From the NCBI GenBank assembly GCA_007751255.1, contig CP036296.1, forward strand, positions 3,162,001 through 3,226,000: a DNA stretch of 64,000 nucleotides, read 5' to 3'. Numbering within the stretch: the stretch's first letter is position 1; each line of letters begins with the position of its first letter. Source of the DNA: Engelhardtia mirabilis. Its GTDB lineage: Bacteria > Planctomycetota > UBA1135 > GCA-002686595. The translations under genes and the position numbers were made by a program. Shown here one piece after another: positions 1-8,705 of the stretch. The notes beneath the pieces are model-generated. The model made no database searches and was not told the DNA's origin. It worked only from the letters and a program-made list of their open reading frames with translations.

Positions 1-1
1 G

Positions 2-985
2 GCGCTGGAGCTGGGCAAGTCGGTCTTCGACTTGAAGCTGCGCGCGGTGATGTGCGTGCCCCTGGCTCCGCCGCCGTCGGCCGACGGACGCTTCCGTCCG
101 CGTCCGAAGGGCGTCTTGTACGTCGATTCGCGCGCCGCGACCCGACAGTTCAAGCAGCGCGACCTGGCCCTCTTCGCCGCCCTGGCCCAGCAGATCACGA
201 TCGCCATGGCCAACGCGGAGCTGCACCTGGACTCGCTGGAGAAGGTGCGCCTCGAGCAGTCCCTGGAGCTCGCCAGCGCGATCCAGAGCGATCTCATGCC
301 CGCCGTGCCCACCTGGGACGGCGGTTTCGACGTGCACGGCTGGTACCGACCCGCCGAGCGCGCGGCGGGCGACTTCTACGACTTCGTCAAGGCGCGCGGC
401 GGCGCCTTGGCCGCGGTGGTGGGGGACGTCACCGGGCACGGCATCGGACCGGCGCTGATCACGGCCTCCGCCCAATCGGGGCTGAAGAGCTACCTGCGCG
501 TGATCGACGACCTGGGCGAGGTCCTGACGATGCTCAACCAGGACCTCTCCGAGCGCATCGACGACGGCCGCTTCCTGACCCTGTTCGTGGGACTCTTGTC
601 CCCCGACGGCACGGTGCAGGTGGTCAACGCCGGTCACCAGCCGCCGCTCTTGTGGCGCGCCGGAGCCGAGCGCTGCATCGAACTCGGGCGGCACGGCCCG
701 GCGATCGGGATGATCGACGACGAGCAGTACAAGGTCGGCGAAGTGATCACGATGGAGTCGGGCGACGCGCTCTTGGCCTACACGGACGGCGCCACCGAAG
801 TGCGCGACGCGTCGCGGCCCGACGGCTACCTCGGGCGTGAGGGCCTCGGCGAGCTGTTCGTCGAATGCATGGTGGCCGGCCGCGACGCCCAGTCGACGGT
901 CCTGCACCTGGCCGAGCGCACGCTCGAGATGAACGGCGGAGGAAACGACGACGACGTCACGCTCCTCGTTGTCCGCCGACTCTGA
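2..985 (+). CDS. GAF-SpoIIE (PP2C-type) serine phosphatase, 5' end outside window
   Basis: The frame is open from base 2, so the start lies upstream; the first in-frame start-like codon is a TTG at 32. Counting from that codon, residues 1-62 are the tail of a GAF sensor domain and 63-90 form a helical linker. The rest is a SpoIIE/RsbU-type phosphatase with all metal-binding motifs: GDFYD (113-117), GDVTGHG (131-137), TDGATE (251-256) and a terminal DDDVTLLVV. Family members dephosphorylate serine-phosphorylated anti-sigma antagonists or similar proteins. It overlaps the DUF58 gene by 17 bases, which suggests an operon. The signal sensed by the GAF domain cannot be told. Confidence 0.93.
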   Translation, partial: ALELGKSVFDLKLRAVMCVPLAPPPSADGRFRPRPKGVLYVDSRAATRQFKQRDLALFAALAQQITIAMANAELHLDSLEKVRLEQSLELASAIQSDLMPAVPTWDGGFDVHGWYRPAERAAGDFYDFVKARGGALAAVVGDVTGHGIGPALITASAQSGLKSYLRVIDDLGEVLTMLNQDLSERIDDGRFLTLFVGLLSPDGTVQVVNAGHQPPLLWRAGAERCIELGRHGPAIGMIDDEQYKVGEVITMESGDALLAYTDGATEVRDASRPDGYLGREGLGELFVECMVAGRDAQSTVLHLAERTLEMNGGGNDDDVTLLVVRRL

Positions 986-1832
986 GCGCTCGCGCCGGGT
1001 CGTCTTCGACGTCGACCTGCGCCGTCGATTCGAGGCCTTCAGCCTGCGCATGGACGGTGCGCGACGTCGGCGCGAGGGGCCCGGCCGCTCGAGCCACTTC
1101 GGCGCTGGTGAGGAGTGGGCCGGCTTCCGCCCCTACCGGCCCGGGGACGACCCGCGCCAGCTGGATTGGAACCTGCTCGCGCGGCTCGACCGGCCCTTCA
1201 CCCGCATCACCAGGCGCGAGGTCAGCGAACAGTGGGTGCTGCTCGTCGATCGCAGCGCCTCGATGGGCGTCGGCGAGCCCGGCAAGTTGCAGGCCTCTGC
1301 CGAGCTGGCGGCGGCCCTGGTCGGGCTCGGGCTGCGGCGCGGCGCCCGGGTGACCCTGTTGGCGTCCGGGAGACCTGAGCGGCGCCTGTCGCGCCGCACC
1401 GATCTGGCCGACGGCCTGGCCTGGCTCGAGGCCCTGACGGCGGGCGGCGATGAGGGCTTCGGTCCGGGGCTGCGCTCCGAGCCGGTGCGGCGGGCCGGAC
1501 GGGTGGTCGCCATCGGCGACCTGGCGGACGCATCCGCCCGCGCCCTGATGGAGCTCTCGCGGGGCGGGCGCGAGGTGCTGTTGGCGCAGGTGCTCGCGCC
1601 CCACGAACTCGACCCGCCCCTCGGTCCCGTGCGCTGGGTCTGCCCCGAGACCGGCGAGGCCCTGGAGCTGGCGGTCGATTCGAACCTGCGCGCCGAGTAC
1701 GAGCGCGAGCTCAATCGCGAGCTGGAGGGCTGGCGCGCGCGCTGCGCGGTGCACGGGGTGCGCTACCTGGCCACGTCGAGCGCTCGGCCCTTCGAGGACG
1801 TGGCCCTCGAGCTCTTCGGGGGTGCGCCGTGA
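969..1832 (+). CDS. DUF58 domain-containing protein
   Basis: A 287-residue protein starting at a TTG inside the end of the phosphatase gene. The DUF58 signature YRPGDDPRQLDW is at residues 56-67 and is followed by a vWA-like strand ending in DRSASM (94-99), a MIDAS-type motif. No membrane segment is seen. DUF58 proteins usually accompany MoxR ATPases and BatA/BatB membrane proteins in envelope or stress operons. No MoxR gene lies in the window, although it could lie upstream. Its stop overlaps the GTG/ATG start of the next gene, so the two are probably translationally coupled. Confidence 0.9.
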   Translation: MSADSERSRRVVFDVDLRRRFEAFSLRMDGARRRREGPGRSSHFGAGEEWAGFRPYRPGDDPRQLDWNLLARLDRPFTRITRREVSEQWVLLVDRSASMGVGEPGKLQASAELAAALVGLGLRRGARVTLLASGRPERRLSRRTDLADGLAWLEALTAGGDEGFGPGLRSEPVRRAGRVVAIGDLADASARALMELSRGGREVLLAQVLAPHELDPPLGPVRWVCPETGEALELAVDSNLRAEYERELNRELEGWRARCAVHGVRYLATSSARPFEDVALELFGGAP

Positions 1833-3139
1833 TGGGGCTCGCACTCGACCGACCGGGGTTCCTGTGGCTGCTGCTGGTACCGCTCGGGTTGCTACTCGTC
1901 GCGAGTCTGCCGACCCGGGCTCCGGACCTCGGCGTCGGCACGCTCGAGGTCTGGCGTCGGGTGGCCCGGGAAGTGGGCGTGCGCGGTGAGCGCCGGCGTC
2001 GGCGCGTGCCCCTGTGGTTGGCGCTCCTGTGTGGTGGCCTCGCGGCGGCGGTCCTCGGTCTGGCCGAGCCGCAGCAGGCCCGCGCCACGACTCCGCCCAC
2101 CATCGACGTGGTGATCGAGCCGGGGCCGGCCCTGACCGTCGCCTTCGTGGGCCCTGGGGGTGCGCAGGGCGGGACGCGCTTCGAGCGCGGTTGCGCCCAG
2201 GTGTTGGACCTCGTGGGCCGCAGCGAGGGCCGCGCGCGCCTGCGTTGGCACGCGGGCCGAGAGGTGATCGAGACGAGTCAGGCAGAGCCCCCGCCGCTCA
2301 CGAGCAGGGCTCTGATCGAAGCGCCAGCGGTCGACTGGGAGCGTTGGGATCGACCGGGTGTGGTCTGGCTCCTCTCGGCGCCGCCCGAGCGAGCTCCGAA
2401 CGCCGCCTCCTGGGTCGCGACCGGCGGCGCCGCGGCGCCCGGGCCCATCGACGTGCGCGGGGGACGGGTGGCCGTCTGGGATTCGGGCACGGTCACGGAG
2501 CGGCCCTTCGACGGCGCCCCGCCAGTGCTGGAGCTCGACCCGCACACTCCCGAGCCCTGGCGCACCCTCGCGGAGCTGTGGGCCCGAGCGCGGGGACTCG
2601 CGACGACCCAGGTGCCCGGCGGCGACGAGGTCGACGTGGTGCTGTCCGTGTCCGTGGTCGGCGCGGTCGCGGAAGGTCCGCCGCGTCGTTGCGGGCGAGA
2701 CGGCTGGTCGATCCCCGTGGTGATCGCCCAGGGTGGAGCCGTGTCGACGGAAGACGCACCTTGGCTCGAGTGGAGGGGGGAAGTGGTCGCCTGGGAAAGC
2801 CCGGGACGGTTGACCCTGGTCGCGGGACCCTGGGGCGAGCCCGAGGGGGACCCCGCAGCCTTCGCCCTGTCGGTCGGACGACTCTTGGACCGCTTGCAAC
2901 TTCCGCCCCGCGGCACGGCGCCGATCGCCGCCCGCTGGAGCCGCGGGTCTCCTGCGAGTCACCGGGGAGCCAGCGCCCAGCGCGGGTCCGAGCGCGATCG
3001 ATCCCTGGCCCATTGGCCGCTGCTCGTGGCCGCGGTCGCCCTGACCGCGGCTGCTGCGGCCAGCGGGACCACTCGTCGCCGCGTTCAGGCGGCGTCCGAG
3101 GCCGCGTCTTCGACTTCGCTGGGACCCACGTCGCCGTAG
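1829..3139 (+). CDS. BatA-like N-terminal membrane-domain protein
   Basis: A 436-residue membrane protein. Two N-terminal hydrophobic segments (about 11-27 and 60-78) enclose a short basic loop, as in the BatA/aerotolerance N-terminal domain. A large soluble part without a clear vWA MIDAS motif follows, and then a C-terminal membrane segment near 390-410. The GTG at 1829 overlaps the DUF58 stop by four bases; an ATG at 1832 is an equally good start. Linkage to DUF58 supports a role in the same envelope complex, but the substrate is unknown. Its 3' end overlaps the convergent flippase-like gene by 55 bp. Confidence 0.82.
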   Translation: MMGLALDRPGFLWLLLVPLGLLLVASLPTRAPDLGVGTLEVWRRVAREVGVRGERRRRRVPLWLALLCGGLAAAVLGLAEPQQARATTPPTIDVVIEPGPALTVAFVGPGGAQGGTRFERGCAQVLDLVGRSEGRARLRWHAGREVIETSQAEPPPLTSRALIEAPAVDWERWDRPGVVWLLSAPPERAPNAASWVATGGAAAPGPIDVRGGRVAVWDSGTVTERPFDGAPPVLELDPHTPEPWRTLAELWARARGLATTQVPGGDEVDVVLSVSVVGAVAEGPPRRCGRDGWSIPVVIAQGGAVSTEDAPWLEWRGEVVAWESPGRLTLVAGPWGEPEGDPAAFALSVGRLLDRLQLPPRGTAPIAARWSRGSPASHRGASAQRGSERDRSLAHWPLLVAAVALTAAAAASGTTRRRVQAASEAASSTSLGPTSP

Positions 3140-4122
3140 CGCTTGCGGAACGCCGCCAGGGCCACGAGCCCGACCACGACGCCGAACCACAGGGTGCACA
3201 GGCGAGCCAGGATCACCGCGGCAGCGGCCTGCGAGCGCGCCACCTCGATGGCGATCGCCGGTGCCATGGAGGCCTCGAGGCCGGGCTGTACCTGGCGCCG
3301 CAGGAGGGTCCCCAGCAGGCCTTCGGTGACCCCCAGTCCGCCCGGCACCAGCACGGCCACCGCGCCGCCGACGGCGCTGATCGAGTAGGCGAAGACGCAG
3401 AACAGGAACGGCACTTCGGTGTCGGCGACGGCGCTCGCGATCAGCCAGAAGCCCACGCACTCCAGGCCCCAGGAGACCATCGAAAGCAGGGTCGGGCCGA
3501 TGACCTCGCGCGGGGAGAGCAGCAGGCGCGTGCTCTCGAAGGCGCCCTCGACCTTACCGGCCAGGCGCCAGAAGTAGGGCGTGCGCGAGACCGTCTTCGC
3601 CACCAGTCGAGCGAAGGTGCGCGATCCGGCCAGGCCGATGCCGAAGACGCACAGGGCCAGGGTGGCCCAGAAGATCAGTTGGTACTCGGGGCTGGTGGCG
3701 ATGCCACCGACCGCGACCAGCAGCAGGTAGCCGAGCAGGTCGGTCACCCGCTCGGCGACCACGATCGGTGCGCTCTTGTGGACCGGCGTGCCGCTGGTGC
3801 GCCGCAGCAACCAGGACTTGAGCACCTCACCCATCTTCCCGGGCGTGATGCCCATGGAGAAGCCGGCCAGGTACACGGTCCACGAGTCGCGCAGGGAGAT
3901 CTCGATGCCCAAGAGACGCCGATAGCGCTCCCACTTGAGGAAGCGCAGGGCGTAGTTGGTGAACGAGAGGGCGCAGGCCGCGGGCACGATCCAGAGCGGG
4001 AAGTCGGCCAGGGCCTCGGCCAGGCTGTCGGTGCCGCGCCAGAAGACCATCGCGCTGTAGAGCGCGATGCCCAGCCCCAGGCCGACGGCCATGCGTCTGC
4101 CGATGTTGCCACCGTTCGCCAT
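3085..4122 (-). CDS. Lysylphosphatidylglycerol synthase TM region/UPF0104-type flippase-like membrane protein
   Basis: A 345-residue polytopic protein with about eight hydrophobic segments. It shows family motifs: ALRFLKWERYRRLLG after the second helix, TPGKMGEVLKSWLL in the third, and PGGLGVTEGLLG near residue 250. The open frame runs further upstream, but I chose the ATG at 4122 because the extra residues are arginine/proline-rich low complexity lying inside the NhaC-type gene. The family includes MprF flippase domains and many lipid or glycan transporters of unknown substrate. Only 13 bp separate it from the antiporter gene, so the two are probably cotranscribed. Confidence 0.9.
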   Translation of the reverse strand: MANGGNIGRRMAVGLGLGIALYSAMVFWRGTDSLAEALADFPLWIVPAACALSFTNYALRFLKWERYRRLLGIEISLRDSWTVYLAGFSMGITPGKMGEVLKSWLLRRTSGTPVHKSAPIVVAERVTDLLGYLLLVAVGGIATSPEYQLIFWATLALCVFGIGLAGSRTFARLVAKTVSRTPYFWRLAGKVEGAFESTRLLLSPREVIGPTLLSMVSWGLECVGFWLIASAVADTEVPFLFCVFAYSISAVGGAVAVLVPGGLGVTEGLLGTLLRRQVQPGLEASMAPAIAIEVARSQAAAAVILARLCTLWFGVVVGLVALAAFRKRYGDVGPSEVEDAASDAA

Positions 4123-4135
4123 CGCAGGGGCCCGC

Positions 4136-6283
4136 TCAGGTGGCGGGGGCGGGCTCCGCGGGCGTGGGGGCCTCGTCGACCTTCTTGCCGAGCAGGCGCA
4201 TGATCGCATACAGGGCCGTCGCGGACAGCACCAGCGAGATCCAGGGCGACATGCCGAAGTAGGCACAGGGCAGGTAGCCGCAGGTGATCGAGACGCCCAT
4301 GACCGTCAAGGCATAGGGCGCTTGGGTGCGGACATGGTCGATGTGGTCCGACGCGCTGGCGATCGAGGACAGCACCGTGGTGTCCGAGATGGGCGAGCAG
4401 TGGTCACCGAAGATGGCGCCTTCGAGCACCGCACCGATGGACAGGAACATCAGGCCCATGGAGCCGATCGGCAGGTCCGCGCCCAGGCGGTAGGAGAGCC
4501 CGACGACCAGGGGCAGCAGGATCCCCATGGTCGACCAGGACGAACCCGTGGCGAAGGCCGTGAAGCCGGCCAGCAGGAGCAACGCCACTGGCAGCAGCCA
4601 GGCAGGCATCGCGCTCTCGACCAGTGCCGTCAGGTAGGGCTGGGTACCGAGCGCGCCGCAGACGTCGCCGATCATCCAAGCCGAATAGAGGATGCCGAGG
4701 GCCACACCCATGGACTTGAAGGTGTTCCAGGCGGCTCGCAGGACCTCGCCGATGCCCAGGTTCGCCGTGACGGTGCCCAGTGCAGCGAGGCCGAACCCGA
4801 CCGCCGAGCCGATCGCCAGGGGCTTGTTGCCGCTGCCGTCGTAGAGCACCTGGGTAATGCCCGTGAGCGTGAAGAACTCCCCTGCGCTCATCTCGAACGC
4901 ACCGCCGAAGGACGCGATCACGTACAGCGTCGTGCCCACGAAACCCAGCAGCGGCAGGACCGCGCGCCAGGCGGCCGGCACCACACCCGCCGCCGGCTCG
5001 AGGTTGGTGGCCGAGTCGCTGACCATGGGCGTGCCCCCTTCGCGGATGACGCGGCCGGTGGTGCGCGCGCGGACTTCGGCGGCGAGCATCGGCCCGAAGT
5101 CGCGCCCGGTGAAGACGATCACCGCAACCATGATCAGGGTCAGGATGCAGTAGAAGCGGTAGGGCAGGGTCTGCAGGAAGACCTGGTACCCGTCCGTGGT
5201 CAGGAGGCCGGCCGCAGGGAGCTGGGCCGCGAAGGTGCCCACCTCGAACGCGATCCAGGTGGAGAAGATCGAGAGGCCCGCAACCGGCGCGGCCGTGGAG
5301 TCGACGATGTAGGCCAGCTTCTCCCGCGCGACGCGGAAGCGGTCGGTCAGCGGCCGCATGGTCGAGCCGACCAGCACCGTGTTCGCGTAGTCGTCGAAGA
5401 ACACGGCCAGTCCCATCAACCACGTGGCGATCTGGGTCGTGCGCGCGTCCTTGGCCAAGCGGCGCAGGGAGTTCATCAACCCGCGGATGCCTCCGTTGCG
5501 CGTGAGGTTGCCGACCATCGCCAACATCAGGACCACGAAGATCACGATGTAGAGATCGTTGGCAGAGACCAACCGATCCCAGAGGTAGACGGTTGGGACG
5601 TCGATAGCGCCCTGACCGAGGGCCGGGAGCAGGTTGGCCCCTCGGTGCAGCTGGACCAGGATCGACCCGCCGAGGATCCCGACGCCGAGTGAGAGCAGAG
5701 GGCGGCGGGTGACGATCGCCAAGAGGATCGCAAGCACCGGCGGGAGCAGCGAACGCGAACCCGGCGGCGTCCAGGGTCGGAAGGCGTCGAGACTCGAGTC
5801 CTCGGAGGGCGACGGCCGGTAGCTCAGTTCGAGGCCGCCATCGACGCGGCGCAGGCTCAGCGCGGCCCCGCCCGGCACCGCCTCTTGCTCACCGTCCACG
5901 GACAGAGAGAGGTGTCGTTCGGCCTCCGCGAAGGATCGCAGGCCCATCACGATCGAGCGCCGGGCCAGGGGTTCCAGCTCACGGTCGCTGGCCTCGCCGC
6001 CGCCCAGGGCGAGTTGGATCGTTCCGAGCCTGAGGGTGGCCTGGCCCTCAGCGGTGGCGGTCACATGGGGGCCATCCAGCAGGGCCGGTGCGAGGAGCAG
6101 CTCCGATTCCGCTCCGGAAGACTCGGCCGCTGAGTTCGTCCAGGAGCCCTCACTCACCAGCAAGTTGGCCTCGAGGGCCGCCAGGCGCGCGGCGCGGGCG
6201 GGGTCGGGCCCGCCCGAGAAGAGCAGCGCGGCGACGATCGCAAGGGCCGCGAGCGTCAACGCGGCAGGTCCGGGGCGGAGCAT
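4136..6283 (-). CDS. NhaC-family Na+/H+ antiporter with an added N-terminal extracytoplasmic region
   Basis: A 715-residue membrane transporter. Its core shows NhaC-superfamily motifs: FFDDYANT (about 294-301) and GDHCSPISDTT (about 626-636), with roughly a dozen hydrophobic helices. Proteins of this superfamily exchange Na+ or organic substrates for protons. The unusual part is the N-terminus: a signal-like helix (5-24), then about 145 polar residues before the first transporter helix at about 175. That region has no recognisable motif and probably lies outside the membrane. It is upstream of, and probably cotranscribed with, the flippase-like gene. Confidence 0.9.
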   Translation of the reverse strand: MLRPGPAALTLAALAIVAALLFSGGPDPARAARLAALEANLLVSEGSWTNSAAESSGAESELLLAPALLDGPHVTATAEGQATLRLGTIQLALGGGEASDRELEPLARRSIVMGLRSFAEAERHLSLSVDGEQEAVPGGAALSLRRVDGGLELSYRPSPSEDSSLDAFRPWTPPGSRSLLPPVLAILLAIVTRRPLLSLGVGILGGSILVQLHRGANLLPALGQGAIDVPTVYLWDRLVSANDLYIVIFVVLMLAMVGNLTRNGGIRGLMNSLRRLAKDARTTQIATWLMGLAVFFDDYANTVLVGSTMRPLTDRFRVAREKLAYIVDSTAAPVAGLSIFSTWIAFEVGTFAAQLPAAGLLTTDGYQVFLQTLPYRFYCILTLIMVAVIVFTGRDFGPMLAAEVRARTTGRVIREGGTPMVSDSATNLEPAAGVVPAAWRAVLPLLGFVGTTLYVIASFGGAFEMSAGEFFTLTGITQVLYDGSGNKPLAIGSAVGFGLAALGTVTANLGIGEVLRAAWNTFKSMGVALGILYSAWMIGDVCGALGTQPYLTALVESAMPAWLLPVALLLLAGFTAFATGSSWSTMGILLPLVVGLSYRLGADLPIGSMGLMFLSIGAVLEGAIFGDHCSPISDTTVLSSIASASDHIDHVRTQAPYALTVMGVSITCGYLPCAYFGMSPWISLVLSATALYAIMRLLGKKVDEAPTPAEPAPAT

Positions 6284-6536
6284 GGGCGCACTCTAGCGGC
6301 CATCGGTCGTCGGGATCCACGTCCAGCACGCCCATCCGGCGGGCCGCGGCCGACCCCCGCGCGCAGTTGGCGTCGAGCGAGCCGGACCTTGCTGGTCGGG
6401 GTGAGTCGCTCCGGCTGGCAGAACCCGGCGCCGGGAGCCTTCGATCGATTGGGCGGCAGTGGTTCGGAGGGAGCGGCGGAAGGCAGCTCGGGGCCCGTGG
6501 ATCGACCTCCGGGCGCCGCGTATCCTGGGCGGGGTG

Positions 6537-7193
6537 ATGAGTCCCCGTTCCCGAGCTTCCCGTCGCACCGTCCCGGCTGCGACCGCCGACCTCGCCTCGA
6601 TCGCGTTCCTGGCCATTGCAGGCCCGGCACTTGCGGTCGAGAGTGGCTGGGTGGGGCTCTCTCCCTGGCTGCTGATCGTCGGCATCGGGCTGCTGGGCGG
6701 CTGCCTGGCCTGTCTGTGGCAGATGCTCCAACGGATGGGGGAGCTGCTCGCCGAGTCACGCCGTCAGGGCGACGAGTTGGCCCAGTTGCGCGAGCGCGTG
6801 GCCGGCTGGGTGGGGGACCGCGAGTCCCTCGACCTGCGGCGCATCGAGCACGTCCTGGTGGATGTCCGCGACGGTCAGCAGCGGGTCGAGGACGTGCTGC
6901 TGCGCACGGTCGAGCTCGCCACCCGTCCCCAGCGCGACGAGGTTCCCACCACGGCGGGCATCGACGCGGACGCCCTGGTCGAGCGCATCACCAACCGGGT
7001 CCTGGCCCTGGGCTACGACCGCGTGCAGGTGGTCTCGGGGCGTGACGAGATCGCGGCGCTGCCCGCCGACGGGCGCGGCGAGATCCTGGTCGAGGCCCGG
7101 CGCGCGGGCGTGGCTCACAAGGGCCGCGTGCTGATCAAGGGCGGTCGCATCGCCGACATCGACATGCAGCCGCCCTACGCGATGTTTCCCTAG
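6537..7193 (+). CDS. Hypothetical membrane protein with coiled coil
   Basis: A 218-residue protein that I do not recognise. After a basic N-terminus there are two hydrophobic segments (about 18-35 and 39-62), then a heptad-rich stretch (about 65-130) and a compact C-terminal domain (about 140-218) with alternating strands. The C-terminal part could be a small cytoplasmic domain tethered to the membrane by the coiled coil. I chose the ATG at 6537; a GTG sits directly before it and a longer reading frame starts at 6459. It is divergent from the antiporter gene and 185 bp ahead of asnS. Confidence 0.7.
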   Translation: MSPRSRASRRTVPAATADLASIAFLAIAGPALAVESGWVGLSPWLLIVGIGLLGGCLACLWQMLQRMGELLAESRRQGDELAQLRERVAGWVGDRESLDLRRIEHVLVDVRDGQQRVEDVLLRTVELATRPQRDEVPTTAGIDADALVERITNRVLALGYDRVQVVSGRDEIAALPADGRGEILVEARRAGVAHKGRVLIKGGRIADIDMQPPYAMFP

Positions 7194-7378
7194 GTCGCGC
7201 CTACCCACCTAGCCCCGTCCTGCAGCTGCCGCCGCGCGCGGTAGGACACCGCCTCGACCAGCCGACGCGAGCCCTTCTCAGCGCACGCGTCAGCCACCTC
7301 GTCCCTTGAATCACGTCGACGGCCGCCCGTCGTCGACGCCCCGCAACTCGTTCCGCGCGCCCGAACCCCGACCCTCCG

Positions 7379-8677
7379 ATGGCCACCATCACCACCGTCT
7401 CCCAGCTCGCGAACCACGTCGGCGAATCCGTCACGCTGCAGGGCTGGATCGCCAACAAGAGTTCCAAGGGCAAGCTGCACTTCGTCCAGTTCCGCGACGG
7501 CAGCGGGTTCTGCCAGTGCGTGCTTTTCGTCAAGAACGTGAGCCCCGAGCTGTTCGAGGAGGTCGGCCGCGCCGGTCAGGAGAGCTCGATCGTGCTCACC
7601 GGCGAGGTCAAGGCCGACGAACGCGCCCCCGGCGGTTTCGAGGTCTCGGTGACCGACGGCCGCGTACTGCAGAACGCCGTCGACTACCCGATCACGCCCA
7701 AGGAACACGGCGCGGACTTCCTGCTCTCCAACCGGCACCTGTGGCTGCGCTCGAAGCGGCAGTGGGCGATCATTCGTGTGCGCGACGCGGTGGCCATGGC
7801 GATCCGTCGCTTCTTCGACGGGCGCGGCTTCATCAACCTCGACGCGCCGATGTTCACGCCCAACGCCTGCGAGGGGACGTCGAACCTGTTCGAGCTCGAC
7901 TACTTCGAGCGCAAGGCCTACCTGACCCAGTCCGGTCAGCTCTACGGCGAGGCCGGTGCCATGGCCCACGGGCGCATCTACACCTTCGGTCCGACCTTCC
8001 GCGCCGAGAAGAGCAAGACCCGTCGACACCTGACCGAGTTCTGGATGATGGAACCCGAGGTCGCCTTCGCGGACCTGGGCGACGTCATGGAGCTGGCCGA
8101 GGACATGCTCTGCTTCGTCGTGCAGGAGGTGCTGGAGCGCCGCCGCACGGAACTTGAAGTGCTCGAACGCGACCTGTCCAAGCTGGAGTGCATCCAGAAG
8201 CCCTTCCCGCGCCTGAAGTACGCCGAGGCGGCCAAGATCCTGCTCGAGCATCCGGACTCGGAGTTCGTCGACGGCGACGACCTGGGCGCGCCGGACGAGA
8301 CGATCCTGTCGAACATGTACGACCGGCCGCTGATGATCACCCACTACCCGGCCGAGGTGAAGTCGTTCTACATGAAGCGCGACCCCGAGGACCCGAGCAA
8401 GGCCCTGTGCGTGGACGTGCTCGGCACCGAGGGCGTCGGCGAGATGATCGGCGGCAGCCAGCGGGAGGACGACCTCGACACGCTGCTCGAGCGCATCCGC
8501 GAGCACGACCTGCCGGAGCAATACTTCCAGTGGTACCTGGACCTGCGTCGATACGGATCCGTGCCCCACTCGGGCTTCGGCCTCGGACTCGAGCGCACCG
8601 TCGCCTGGATCTGCGGCATCGAGCACGTGCGCGAGGCGATTCCCTTCCCGCGCATGATGTACCGCATCGAACCCTGA
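7379..8677 (+). CDS. asnS: Asparagine--tRNA ligase
   Basis: A 432-residue class II aminoacyl-tRNA synthetase that charges tRNA-Asn. The N-terminal OB-fold anticodon-binding domain occupies about 1-105. The catalytic domain shows [12 protein letters not shown] and [10 protein letters not shown], then motif 2 [20 protein letters not shown] (about 202-221) and motif 3 [15 protein letters not shown] (about 399-413). The [10 protein letters not shown] arrangement and the lack of the long AspRS insertion point to AsnRS rather than AspRS. Length is normal for bacterial AsnRS. It stands alone, with 185 bp upstream that shows no T-box-like pattern to my eye. Confidence 0.97.
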   Translation: MATITTVSQLANHVGESVTLQGWIANKSSKGKLHFVQFRDGSGFCQCVLFVKNVSPELFEEVGRAGQESSIVLTGEVKADERAPGGFEVSVTDGRVLQNAVDYPITPKEHGADFLLSNRHLWLRSKRQWAIIRVRDAVAMAIRRFFDGRGFINLDAPMFTPNACEGTSNLFELDYFERKAYLTQSGQLYGEAGAMAHGRIYTFGPTFRAEKSKTRRHLTEFWMMEPEVAFADLGDVMELAEDMLCFVVQEVLERRRTELEVLERDLSKLECIQKPFPRLKYAEAAKILLEHPDSEFVDGDDLGAPDETILSNMYDRPLMITHYPAEVKSFYMKRDPEDPSKALCVDVLGTEGVGEMIGGSQREDDLDTLLERIREHDLPEQYFQWYLDLRRYGSVPHSGFGLGLERTVAWICGIEHVREAIPFPRMMYRIEP

Positions 8678-8690
8678 AGCCGTAGCCGCT

Positions 8691-8699
8691 CAAGGAGGC
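8691..8699 (+). promoter_or_regulatory. Strong Shine-Dalgarno site
   Basis: CAAGGAGGC lies about 6 bases before the ATG at 8706. It is one of the few near-consensus ribosome binding sites in the window and fixes the start of the following secreted-protein gene. Confidence 0.7.
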
Positions 8700-8705
8700 C
8701 CGCCG

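Noticed and set aside
2014-5692. Long plus-strand frames antisense to the flippase-like and antiporter genes
   Set aside because: They are Arg/Gly/His/Gln-rich with no domain and lie opposite well-supported genes; high GC alone produces them.
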